Below are positions 42,132 to 50,799 of a stretch of DNA of 64,000 nucleotides, one piece after another (position 1 is the stretch's first letter; each line of letters opens with the position of its first letter). Position numbers and translations under genes: made by a program. Source of the DNA: Deinococcus taeanensis (GTDB lineage: Bacteria > Deinococcota > Deinococci > Deinococcales > Deinococcaceae); the NCBI RefSeq assembly GCF_020229735.1, contig NZ_CP083455.1, positions 1,701,001 to 1,765,000 of the forward strand, in the 5' to 3' direction. Below the pieces are notes generated by a model. It was not told the origin of the DNA and ran no database searches. It saw nothing but the letters and a program-made list of their open reading frames with translations.

Positions 42132-42581
42132 CTACTGGCGGCGGGGGGCAGGCGCACGGTTTCGGAAGCGGGCGTGCTGCCAGAAGCGCACGAAGTCCTC
42201 GATCTGCTTCAGGAATCCTGCGAAGTCGGCCTGCTTCACCCAGTAGGAGCTGGCGACAAGTTCATAGGCGCGGTTGATGTCCTCGGGCTGGTCCGACGTG
42301 GACAGCATCACGACCGGCAGGTGCCGGAAGCCCGGGTCATCGCGGACGATCTGCAGGACCTCCAGGCCAGTCATGCCAGGCATGTTCACATCCAGGATCA
42401 TGACGTCAGGCAGAGCGTCTTTGTGAGCGCGCAGCCAGGCGAGGGCGTCATGACCGCTCTGGCACATGTGCACACTGACGGCGTCAGGCATGGCGCCGAA
42501 TGCCTCCTCGGCCAGCAGCCGGTCTGCCGGGTTGTCGTCCACGAGCAGGACGCACAGGCGTTGGGGGGTGCTTCCGGGCAT
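42132..42581 (-). CDS. Single-domain response regulator (Rcp1-like)
   Basis: This 149-residue receiver has VLLVDDNPADRLLAEEAF, the phospho-acceptor Asp in DVMILDVNMPGMTGLEVL, VVMLSTSDQPEDINRAYELVASSYWVKQADFAGFLKQIEDF with the conserved Lys, and a short basic tail. The NPADRLL and YWVKQ features resemble the Rcp1 class that partners phytochrome-type kinases. No kinase is adjacent. It borders the c-di-GMP gene block. Confidence 0.88.
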   Translation of the reverse strand: MPGSTPQRLCVLLVDDNPADRLLAEEAFGAMPDAVSVHMCQSGHDALAWLRAHKDALPDVMILDVNMPGMTGLEVLQIVRDDPGFRHLPVVMLSTSDQPEDINRAYELVASSYWVKQADFAGFLKQIEDFVRFWQHARFRNRAPAPRRQ

Positions 42582-42734
42582 CCCCCTATGCTCTCATGCC
42601 GCGCCCGGCCGCTGGTGCGGAGCGGGGAGCGGTGTTTCTTGTCGTGTCCTTCAGCAGTTCTCAACAAACCGGTGCGCCCTGGAGTTTTGCGCCGCAGCCT
42701 CGTTCGCAGGCCGGAACGTGACGGCACAGCAGAT

Positions 42735-42758
42735 CACCCCCCACTGAAGTGAGGGGTG
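42735..42758 (-). terminator. Hairpin after tRNA-Val
   Basis: Two 10-nt arms (42735-42744 and 42749-42758) pair with one G-T mismatch around a TTCA loop. There is no T run. It probably ends the Ile2/Val tRNA transcript. Confidence 0.5.
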
Positions 42759-42761
42759 GTA

Positions 42762-42836
42762 TGGTGGGCGGTATAGGATTTGAACCTACGACCCTTCGCG
42801 TGTGAAGCGAATGCTCTACCGCTGAGCTAACCGCCC
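42762..42836 (-). tRNA. tRNA-Val (CAC)
   Basis: A full cloverleaf with encoded CCA. Acceptor GGGCGGT pairs with ACCGCCC. The anticodon stem TTCGC/GCGAA has loop TTCACAC, anticodon CAC for GTG codons. The T-arm is GTAGGTTCAAATCCTAT. Confidence 0.96.
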
Positions 42837-42841
42837 GTGTG

Positions 42842-42919
<78 letters not shown>

Positions 42920-42954
42920 AGGCTTGCTTTGCGCCCGTCGTTCAGGCGAGGGGA

Positions 42955-42983
42955 AGTGTAGCAACGGCCCCGCATCTTGTCAA
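42955..42983 (-). promoter_or_regulatory. Consensus promoter of the tRNA-Ile2/tRNA-Val unit
   Basis: On the minus strand TTGACA (42978-42983) and TACACT (42955-42960) are separated by exactly 17 nt, 37 nt before tRNA-Ile2. Confidence 0.85.
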
Positions 42984-43036
42984 ACGCCCCGGGAGCGTGG
43001 AGGAGGCAGGCGAAGGGCCAGGCGGCGCAGGACGGG

Positions 43037-43042
43037 TAGAGT
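43037..43042 (+). promoter_or_regulatory. -10 box TAGAGT of glgA
   Basis: TAGAGT ends 7 nt before the ATG at 43050. Confidence 0.5.
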
Positions 43043-43049
43043 GCAGGGT

Positions 43050-44438
43050 ATGCGTGTCGTGCATGTGGCGTCCGAGGTGTTCCCGTTCTCGCGGTCCGGT
43101 GGCCTGGGTGATGTGCTGGGCGCCCTCCCGGCGCAGCAGGCGCGTCTGGGTGCGGGTGTAAGTGTCGTTTCCCCCTGGTACGCGGACATCCGTCAGCCGG
43201 TCAGGGAGGTGTGGCGCGGTTCGCTGGATATTCCGGGCAGCGTGCCCCTGCAGAACGTGCGCGTGGGGGAGCTGTCGATGGGCGGCGTGCAGTACCTGTT
43301 CGTGGGTCTTGAAGCGTTTGACCGGCCGGGCCTGTACTTCCCGGATGACGTGTGGCGCTTCGCGCAGTTCGGGCGGGCGGTGCTGCCGGCGCTGGCGCAG
43401 CTGGGTGTGCAGCCGGACGTGCTGCACGGGCATGACTGGCAGGCAGGGCTGGTGGTGGCCTGCGCGCGCCTGGCTGGTCTGCGCGCGGTGTTCAGCGTAC
43501 ACAACCTGCAGTACCAGGGCCGCTGGAACCTGCTGGACGGCATGGGCTGGACGGGCCTGCCGGAGTGGGCGTTCACGCATGAGGGTCTGGAATTTCACGG
43601 GGACGTGAACCTGATGAAGGCCGGGCTGGTGTTCGCGTCGCAGGTGACGACCGTAAGCCCGACGTATGCGCTGGAGATCACCATGCCCGAGTACGGTGAG
43701 GGGCTGGAGGGGCTGATGCTGCGCCTGACGCATGAGGGGCGCCTGAGCGGCATTCTGAACGGGCTTGATCAGGAGCGCTGGGATCCGCGGGTGGATCCGG
43801 ACATCGAGCCGTTCGGGGACCTGACGGGCAAGGCCGCGGCGGGCGCGGCGCTGCGCGCGGAGTTCGGTCTGGACGGCGCGCCGGTGCTGGCCGCCGTGAG
43901 CCGACTCGCGGAGCAGAAGGGCATGGACCTGCTGATTGAAGCCCTGCCGGCCCTCACGCAGGACTGGAACGTGGTGGTGCTGGGCGGCGGGGACCCGCGC
44001 CTGGAGGAGGGTCTGCGGGCGTGGGCGTCGCATGAACGGGTGGCGTTTGCGCAGGGCATGAACGAGACTCTGGCGCACCGCATCTATGCCGGGGCGGACG
44101 CGTTCGCCATGCCCAGCCGCTTTGAGCCGTGCGGGCTGTCGCAGATGATTGCGATGCGCTACGGCACCCTGCCCGTCGTGCGGGAAACCGGCGGGCTGGT
44201 GGATACGGTGCCGCACGAGGTGGGTTTCCGGTTTGCGGGTGTGACGCCCGGCGCGCTCATAGAGGCGTGCGCGCAGGCGCGCGCAGTCTTTGAGAACCGG
44301 GCAGAGTGGGCCGGGCGGGTGGAGCGCGGCATGAGCCTGGATTTCAGCTGGGAGGGACCGACCCGGGAGTACCTGGGCCTGTACGCGCGGGTGCTGGGCG
44401 GCCCGCTGCGCCCCCTGACCGGTCTGGTGGACGCTTGA
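43050..44438 (+). CDS. glgA: Glycogen synthase GlgA (ADP-glucose type, GT5)
   Basis: GlgA elongates alpha-1,4-glucan from ADP-glucose. The 462-residue protein has the two Rossmann halves of GT5: N-terminal HVASEVFPFSRSGGLGDVLGALP, then DVLHGHDWQAGL, and the C-terminal E-x7-E region SRFEPCGLSQMIAMRYGTLPVVRETGGL. The first motif in most GlgA proteins is KTGGL with an ADP-glucose-binding Lys; here it reads RSGGL, a conservative change. The start follows the family N-terminus MRVVHVASEV and a -10 box. No other glycogen gene is adjacent. Confidence 0.94.
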   Translation: MRVVHVASEVFPFSRSGGLGDVLGALPAQQARLGAGVSVVSPWYADIRQPVREVWRGSLDIPGSVPLQNVRVGELSMGGVQYLFVGLEAFDRPGLYFPDDVWRFAQFGRAVLPALAQLGVQPDVLHGHDWQAGLVVACARLAGLRAVFSVHNLQYQGRWNLLDGMGWTGLPEWAFTHEGLEFHGDVNLMKAGLVFASQVTTVSPTYALEITMPEYGEGLEGLMLRLTHEGRLSGILNGLDQERWDPRVDPDIEPFGDLTGKAAAGAALRAEFGLDGAPVLAAVSRLAEQKGMDLLIEALPALTQDWNVVVLGGGDPRLEEGLRAWASHERVAFAQGMNETLAHRIYAGADAFAMPSRFEPCGLSQMIAMRYGTLPVVRETGGLVDTVPHEVGFRFAGVTPGALIEACAQARAVFENRAEWAGRVERGMSLDFSWEGPTREYLGLYARVLGGPLRPLTGLVDA

Positions 44439-44467
44439 GCGGCGCACTGACCGGGGAGGGAGGGCCG

Positions 44468-45304
44468 GTGCAGGTGGAGCGTCTGTCCGGTGAGGGCCTG
44501 ACGACCGTTCTGGCCGCGCTGTACGAGGCGCCGGCCGAGGCGGTCGCGTGGATGGCGGAGGCGTGCTCGGCGGCGTGGGTGGCCTTTGAGGTGCACCCCG
44601 GGGAGGAGGGCGAGGTGCGGGAGGTGGTGCTGGGCGCGGCGGGCACGCGGCCCAGCCCGGCGCACGGCGCGGAGCTGCTGGGCGGCGTGTTTGCCACGGC
44701 GCTGCGGGGGCCGGTGGCGCTGGCGCTGGCCGACGTGGCGCGCGCAGAGGCCGGGCGCGTGTACGTGTTCGCCGAGGGGCACCTGTTTCCGCCGGAGCCA
44801 CTGCTGCAGGCCGGGTGGCGGGAGGTGGGGGCGTACCGGCGGCTGGAGGGCCGCGTGCCCTACCGGCGGGTAGACCCCCCGGAAGGGGTGACGCTGCGGG
44901 CCCTGGCGGAGGTGCCGGTGCCCGCCCGGCTGGAGGCGCTGCGCACCTCCGAGGACCGGGTGGGGCATCACGCGGTCAGTGATGAGGCGGCGCTGGACGG
45001 CGCGGGCGGCTTTGACCCTGAGCTGAGCGTGGTGGCGCTGAACCCGGAAGGCCGGGGGGTGGGTGTGTGCCGCGCAGTGATTGAGGACGGCGAGGCGCGT
45101 GTGGACGCGCCGGGCGTGCATCCCCTGTGGCGGCACACGGCGCTGCGTTCCGCGCTGCTGGCGGAGGTGAGTGCCCGCCTGCGCGCGCGCGGCGTGACGC
45201 GCCTGAGCATCGATTCGTGGGGGGACACTGCGGAGGAGCTCGCGCATGACCTGGGGTGGGGGCTGCACGTGGCCGATGAGACGCCGCTGCTGGCCTCCCC
45301 CTGA
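44468..45304 (+). CDS. GNAT-like acetyltransferase-fold protein of unknown substrate
   Basis: This 278-residue protein has a C-terminal GNAT-like domain (SVVALNPEGRGVGVCRAVIEDGEARVDAPGVHPLWRHTALRSALLAEVSARLRARGVTRLSIDSWGD). The N-terminal half is a more degenerate, possibly second GNAT-like fold with a hydrophobic core (LLGGVFATALRGPVALALADVARAEAGRVYVFAEGHLF). GTG at 44468 is preferred because GGAGGG lies about 7 nt upstream. A TTG at 44435 overlapping the glgA stop would add 11 residues. It is probably cotranscribed with glgA. Function cannot be assigned. Confidence 0.7.
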   Translation: MQVERLSGEGLTTVLAALYEAPAEAVAWMAEACSAAWVAFEVHPGEEGEVREVVLGAAGTRPSPAHGAELLGGVFATALRGPVALALADVARAEAGRVYVFAEGHLFPPEPLLQAGWREVGAYRRLEGRVPYRRVDPPEGVTLRALAEVPVPARLEALRTSEDRVGHHAVSDEAALDGAGGFDPELSVVALNPEGRGVGVCRAVIEDGEARVDAPGVHPLWRHTALRSALLAEVSARLRARGVTRLSIDSWGDTAEELAHDLGWGLHVADETPLLASP

Positions 45305-45350
45305 GGACACGCGCCCCGGGCGGCTTACGGTCCGGGCCGGCGCGGCGCGG

Positions 45351-45356
45351 TAGCAT
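45351..45356 (+). promoter_or_regulatory. -10 box TAGCAT of trmJ
   Basis: TAGCAT ends 7 nt before the GTG at 45364. Confidence 0.5.
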
Positions 45357-45363
45357 CCCGGGC

Positions 45364-46137
45364 GTGAATCTGGCCGTTGTTCTCGTTTCCCCCAAAACCC
45401 CAGGCAATATTGGCTCGGCGGCGCGCGCGATGCTGAACATGGGCGCGCGGGACCTGCGGCTGGTGGCGCCGCGCTGCGATCACCTGGATTCCGGGGCGCT
45501 GGCCATGGCGGTGCATGCCGCGGACCTGCTGCGTGAGGCGCGGGTGTACCCGACGCTGCGTGAAGCCCTGGCCGACCGGGACCTGAGCGTGGGCACCACC
45601 GCGCGGCTGCGGGCAGACCTGCCCCCGCCCCAGCACCCGGCGTACGTGCGGCCTCTGGTGCGCGCGGCGGCCGCGCCGGCGCTGGTGTTCGGGCCGGAGG
45701 AGTCGGGGCTGATCAACAGCGACCTGGAGCAGTGTCAGGTGGCGGTGCGCGTACCCACCGGTGATTACGCAAGCCTCAACCTGGCGCAGGCGGTGCTGCT
45801 GGTGTGCTACGAGTTCCTGCAGGGGCAGGAGGAACTGCCGGAGCGGCAGCGCAAGACGGCCACGCGGGAGGAGATGGAGGCCGCGTACGGTCACCTGCAC
45901 GAAACGATGGAACTGATCGGGTACACGGACGCGGTCCGGGCGCGGCACACCCTGCGGTTGTGGCGGGCCCTGCTGGACCGGGCCCTGATGAGCAGTGCGG
46001 AAAGCCGCCTGTTCCGGGGATTTCTGCGTCAGGTGAAGTGGAAGGTGGAGGACGCCGCCGCGCGCGGCACGGTCCAGCCGCGCGGTGAGGCCGCGCCGGA
46101 GGGCGGGGCGAGTGAGCCGGACGCCACGGCGCCCTGA
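45364..46137 (+). CDS. trmJ: TrmJ-type tRNA 2'-O-methyltransferase (SPOUT)
   Basis: This 257-residue SpoU/TrmH-family enzyme probably methylates the 2'-O of nucleotide 32 in tRNA. The family blocks are NLAVVLVSPKTPGNIGSAARAMLNMGARDLRLV (motif 1 with catalytic Arg), PALVFGPEESGLINSDLEQCQ (motif 2) and VPTGDYASLNLAQAVLLVCYEF (motif 3, SAM knot). The C-terminal helical extension (EEMEAAYGHLHETMELIGYTD...) is the feature that favours TrmJ over TrmL or TrmH. GTG start placed after a -10 box. Confidence 0.9.
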   Translation: MNLAVVLVSPKTPGNIGSAARAMLNMGARDLRLVAPRCDHLDSGALAMAVHAADLLREARVYPTLREALADRDLSVGTTARLRADLPPPQHPAYVRPLVRAAAAPALVFGPEESGLINSDLEQCQVAVRVPTGDYASLNLAQAVLLVCYEFLQGQEELPERQRKTATREEMEAAYGHLHETMELIGYTDAVRARHTLRLWRALLDRALMSSAESRLFRGFLRQVKWKVEDAAARGTVQPRGEAAPEGGASEPDATAP

Positions 46138-46149
46138 GCCGGGCCCGCC

Positions 46150-46155
46150 TAGACT
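46150..46155 (+). promoter_or_regulatory. -10 box TAGACT of the histidine kinase gene
   Basis: TAGACT ends 6 nt before the ATG at 46162. Confidence 0.55.
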
Positions 46156-46161
46156 GAGGGC

Positions 46162-47952
46162 ATGACGGACGCTTCCGCGCCGCGCCAGCCTGCCCCTGAC
46201 GCCGTGACCTCTGGCCTCTCCCCCACCCCGGACGTGGCGCTTCCCCCCACCCTGGACGACGCGCACGGCGGGCGCGGCCCGCGCGGGTTCCGCCTGTCGG
46301 ACCGGGTGCGGGTGGTGCGGAATGTGCTGCCGCCGCTGATTGTTCTGGTGGTGGGCGTGGTGGAGTTCCTGATTTCGCTGCTGCGCCGCCCGGACCAGGA
46401 GCTCTGGGCGCACCTGCTGTTCTACGGGCTGGTGGGACCGGCCGTGACGTACTTCAGCGTGGAGTGGATTGCGGAGGGCACGCGCGCCCGCGAGCGGGCC
46501 GAGCGGCAGCTGCTGGACCTGTACGGTCAGCTGCGGGTGTCGCACGCGCGGCTGGGCGCCGTGCAGGAACTCATGCGGGACCTGTCGGACGCAGCGGACA
46601 TGAGCGCGGTGCTGGACATCGCCGCGCGCGGCGCGGTGCGCGTGGCGGGCGCGCAGCGGGCCACGCTGACCGTGCCCGGCGGTCTGAGCGGGGGCGCCGT
46701 GGCCGAGGAAGGTCAGACGAGCGGGCCGCTGTATCCGCTGAAGGTCATAGTCCCGGGGGGCGGGGCGCTGGCCCTGCATTTCGACGCGCCGCCGGACGCG
46801 GAGGACGAGGCGCTGGCGCAGGCCCTGGCGGCGGAGGTGGCGCGCGGCGTGGAGGCCGTGCGGCAGCGGACGCTGGACCTGATGACGCTGTACTCGGTGG
46901 ATCAGAGCATCCGTGCGGAGCGCAACATGCGCCGCCTGCTCTCCCGCGTGACGCACGCCATGGCCGAGCGGGTGGGGGCGGACGCGCGCGCGGTGGTCCT
47001 GAGTGACCAGGATGGCGTGCTGCGCCTGGAGTTCGCACAGGACGCGCAGGGCGAGCGGCGCGGTGGGGTGGCGCCGGCGTTCGCGCAGCGGGTGGCGCAG
47101 GCCGAGATACCGCTGGCCGCGTCCGGCGCAGAAGCAGAGGAGGTGTTCCGGGAAGCGCAGAGCGTGCTCGGCCTGCCCATGCGGGACGACGAGGGCCTCG
47201 TGGGTGTTCTGCTGCTGGGGGACGGCCGCCCGAGCGCCTTTGATGACGCGCGGGTGTCACTGCTGGCCCTGATGGCGGGGCAGGCGACGCTGGCGGTCCG
47301 GAACGCCCGGGCGTACCTGTACTCGGAAGAGCTGGCGATCAGTGATGAGCGCGCCCGGATCGCGCGTGAAATTCATGACGGCGTGGCGCAGTCCCTGGCG
47401 TTCGCGGCGCTGAAGCTGGACGTGGTGGCGCGGCAGGTGCACACGGACCCGCCCCGGGCGGAGGCGGAGGTGCGCGCAGCGACGACGCTGCTGCGCGAGC
47501 AGATCCGGGAGGTGCGCCGCTCGATCTTCGCGCTGCGGCCCATCGACCTGGAACGGTACGGGCTGCTGGAGACCGTGCGGCGGTACGTGCTGGATTTCGG
47601 GGAGCAGAACGGGCTGCGCGTGCACCTGAACGTCAGTGGGGACGTGCACCTGTCGCCGGGCGACGAGGCGGTGGTGTTCCGGATTCTGCAGGAGAGCCTG
47701 AACAACGTCGCCAAGCACGCCCGGGCGCAGGAGGTGAAGGTCACGCTGCACGGCGCGGAGCAGGTGACGCTGCGCGTGCAGGACGACGGCGCGGGGTTCG
47801 ATCCCGAGCAGCTGACCGGCCGGGTGAGCAGCGCCGGGGGGCTGGGCCTGCTGCAGATGCGCGAGCGGGTCGAGGCGCGCGGGGGGCTGTACCGGGTCCT
47901 GTCCAGCCCCGGGCACGGAACGGTGGTGGAGGCGGAACTGCCGCAGGGTTAA
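46162..47952 (+). CDS. NarL-type sensor histidine kinase with GAF domain
   Basis: This 596-residue kinase has two N-terminal membrane segments (about residues 53-75 and 82-102), a coiled linker (RERAERQLLDLYGQL), a degenerate first and a clearer second GAF-like domain (about 240-390), and a HisKA_3 dimerisation domain. The phospho-acceptor His is in ERARIAREIHDGVAQSLAFAALKLDVV. The ATPase domain follows with ILQESLNNVAKHARAQ (N box) and DDGAGFDPEQL and GGLGLLQMRERV (G boxes). Such kinases normally pair with a NarL/LuxR response regulator, but none is adjacent, so it is an orphan here. Signal unknown. Confidence 0.92.
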   Translation: MTDASAPRQPAPDAVTSGLSPTPDVALPPTLDDAHGGRGPRGFRLSDRVRVVRNVLPPLIVLVVGVVEFLISLLRRPDQELWAHLLFYGLVGPAVTYFSVEWIAEGTRARERAERQLLDLYGQLRVSHARLGAVQELMRDLSDAADMSAVLDIAARGAVRVAGAQRATLTVPGGLSGGAVAEEGQTSGPLYPLKVIVPGGGALALHFDAPPDAEDEALAQALAAEVARGVEAVRQRTLDLMTLYSVDQSIRAERNMRRLLSRVTHAMAERVGADARAVVLSDQDGVLRLEFAQDAQGERRGGVAPAFAQRVAQAEIPLAASGAEAEEVFREAQSVLGLPMRDDEGLVGVLLLGDGRPSAFDDARVSLLALMAGQATLAVRNARAYLYSEELAISDERARIAREIHDGVAQSLAFAALKLDVVARQVHTDPPRAEAEVRAATTLLREQIREVRRSIFALRPIDLERYGLLETVRRYVLDFGEQNGLRVHLNVSGDVHLSPGDEAVVFRILQESLNNVAKHARAQEVKVTLHGAEQVTLRVQDDGAGFDPEQLTGRVSSAGGLGLLQMRERVEARGGLYRVLSSPGHGTVVEAELPQG

Positions 47953-48178
47953 GGCCACGGGAGGAAGCTCGGCCTCCCCTCTCCTGAGGCCCGCCGTGCC
48001 TGCGCAGCGGCCTCCTGAAGCGCCTCCGCAGGTGGTCATGAAGGACGGGCAGGGGGAACCGCTGCCAAGGAGCAGCGCCTGCAGTCATCCGGGCGGGGCC
48101 CCTCGACTCACGTTCACCCGACGTGATTCGTGAGGCGGCGATTCCACTGCGCCGTGGCGTGAACGAGGCGCTGTGGGG
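47953..48178. other. Intergenic region between convergent kinase and apaG genes
   Basis: These 226 bp hold no gene I can support. A weak 6-bp inverted repeat (CTCACG ... CGTGAG, about 48112-48139) is the only structure seen. Confidence 0.4.
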
Positions 48179-48577
48179 TCAGTTCAGCGTGCGGGTGCCG
48201 GGCACGTCCAGCCGGAAGGCCGGGATGGGCACGTGCGCGGTCTGCCCCCAGGCGTCCTGCATCACGTAGTGACCGCTCATGCGGCCGGGGGTGGTCTGCA
48301 GGGTGACGAAGGAGTCGTACACGAAGGTTCCGCCGGGGGGCAGGACCGGCTGCTCGCCCACGACGCCTTCACCGTCCACGCTGGTCGTCTGCCCGTGGGC
48401 GTCGATGATGTCCCAGTGGCGCGCCAGGAGTTTCCAGGTGTCGCCGCTGCGGTTCTCGATGCGGATGACGTACGTGAACAGCTGCCGTTCGGGGGTGCTG
48501 TGGGCGGCGAGGTGCTGAATCTCGACCTGCACGTGAACGTCCGGACTGGGTGGATGACCTGGGGGGGAGTCGGGCAT
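48179..48577 (-). CDS. apaG: ApaG domain protein (DUF525)
   Basis: The 132-residue protein is a single ApaG fold. Blocks are PERQLFTYVIRIENRSGDTWKLLARHWDIIDAHGQT, VDGEGVVGEQPVLPPGGTFVYDSFVTLQTTPGRMSGHYVMQD, and a short end. ApaG proteins are small Fn3-like domains of uncertain function, linked in other bacteria to Co2+ resistance and ApaH. Here it stands alone. ATG at 48577 is chosen because it follows the predicted length; the first ~15 residues are disordered. Its 5' region overlaps the promoter of the divergent M42 peptidase gene. Confidence 0.92.
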   Translation of the reverse strand: MPDSPPGHPPSPDVHVQVEIQHLAAHSTPERQLFTYVIRIENRSGDTWKLLARHWDIIDAHGQTTSVDGEGVVGEQPVLPPGGTFVYDSFVTLQTTPGRMSGHYVMQDAWGQTAHVPIPAFRLDVPGTRTLN

Positions 48578-48616
48578 GGCACTGCCCATTCTGGCGGATG
48601 GCCGGTGGGCCCGGCG

Positions 48617-48622
48617 TAGACT
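48617..48622 (+). promoter_or_regulatory. -10 box TAGACT of the M42 peptidase gene
   Basis: TAGACT ends 7 nt before the GTG at 48630 and decides that start. Confidence 0.55.
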
Positions 48623-48629
48623 CGCGGAC

Positions 48630-49685
48630 GTGAGTGACATCAACAGGGAGTTTCTGTTCCGCCTGCTGGAGGTGGCTGCGCCCAGCGGCCTGGAACGCCG
48701 CGCGGCGGACGTGTGGCTGAACGAGGCCGGGCAGTTCGCCCGGACGCATGAGGATCACTACGGGAATGTGTACGCGGAGGTTGGTCCTGAAGGGGCGCCT
48801 GCCATTGCCCTGATGGGGCACCTTGACGAGATTGGCCTGATCGTGTCGCACGTCGGGGACGAGGGGTTCCTGAGCGTGCTGCCGGTGGGCGGCTGGGATC
48901 CGCAGGTGCTGGTGGGGCAGCGCATCCGGCTGCTGGCGCCGGGCGGAGACCTGATCGGCGTGATCGGCAAGAAAGCCATTCATGTGATGGAATCCGAGGA
49001 CCGCACCAAGGCCAGCAAGATCGAGGACCTGTGGATTGACGTGGGGCTCAGCCGGGACGAGGTGGTGGCCCACGTGCCGGTCGGGACGTACGGTGTGATT
49101 GAGCAGGGCCCGGTGATGGTCGGCACGCGCATCGTGAGCCGCGCGCTGGACAACCGCGTGGGCGCCTTCATCGTGCTTGAGGCGCTGCGCGCCCTGAAGG
49201 ACCGTGACCTCGGGTACCGCGTGGTGGCGGTGGGCACCAGTCAGGAGGAGATCGGTTGCTTCGGGGCGCAGGTGGGTGGGTACCACCTGAATCCCGTGGC
49301 GGGCGTCGCGGTGGACGTGACCCACGAGACCAAACAGCCGGGGGTCAGCGAGAAGAAATACGGCGTGGCGCCTTTTGGGTCGGGCGCGAACCTGACCGTG
49401 AGCCCGATGGTGAGTCCGGTGATCACGCGGCAGATGACGGACGCGGCGCGCGAGGCGGACGTGCCGTTCACGCTCAGCGCCTCCGGCCGGTACTCCGGTA
49501 CGGACGCCGACGCGCTGGCCCTGGTGCGGGCGGGCGTGCCGAGCGCCGTGGTGAGCATTCCCAACCGGTACATGCATTCCCCCAGCGAGATGGTGGACGA
49601 GCGGGACGTGAAGGCCTGCATCGAGATCATCGTGGCGTGGATCGAGCGGCTGCCGACCACGGCGGACTTCACCCGCCGCGGCTGA
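48630..49685 (+). CDS. M42-family metallo-aminopeptidase
   Basis: This 351-residue co-catalytic zinc aminopeptidase resembles the glutamyl aminopeptidase/deblocking family. Metal ligands are in ALMGHLDEIGLIV (His, Asp), ALDNRVGAF (Asp), VGTSQEEIGCFGA (catalytic Glu and Glu ligand) and VAVDVTHETKQ. IPNRYMHSPSEMVDERDV holds the last His. Length fits the family (about 350). The GTG at 48630 starts the conserved N-terminus and follows a -10 box. Confidence 0.92.
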   Translation: MSDINREFLFRLLEVAAPSGLERRAADVWLNEAGQFARTHEDHYGNVYAEVGPEGAPAIALMGHLDEIGLIVSHVGDEGFLSVLPVGGWDPQVLVGQRIRLLAPGGDLIGVIGKKAIHVMESEDRTKASKIEDLWIDVGLSRDEVVAHVPVGTYGVIEQGPVMVGTRIVSRALDNRVGAFIVLEALRALKDRDLGYRVVAVGTSQEEIGCFGAQVGGYHLNPVAGVAVDVTHETKQPGVSEKKYGVAPFGSGANLTVSPMVSPVITRQMTDAAREADVPFTLSASGRYSGTDADALALVRAGVPSAVVSIPNRYMHSPSEMVDERDVKACIEIIVAWIERLPTTADFTRRG

Positions 49686-49707
49686 AGCGGCCCTCCTCCT
49701 GGGTGGT

Positions 49708-50733
<1,026 letters not shown>

Positions 50734-50742
50734 CAGCCCGCC

Positions 50743-50748
50743 AGTGTA
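50743..50748 (-). promoter_or_regulatory. -10 box TACACT of dusA
   Basis: TACACT ends 9 nt before the ATG at 50733. The divergent -10 box of the haemoglobin fusion gene lies 40 bp away. Confidence 0.5.
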
Positions 50749-50787
50749 CGCCGCGCGCCGCCCACGGAAACGTAAGGCGGGGACCGC

Positions 50788-50793
50788 TATGCT
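50788..50793 (+). promoter_or_regulatory. -10 box TATGCT of the haemoglobin-fusion gene
   Basis: TATGCT ends 6 nt before the ATG at 50800. Confidence 0.55.
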
Positions 50794-50799
50794 GCGCGC

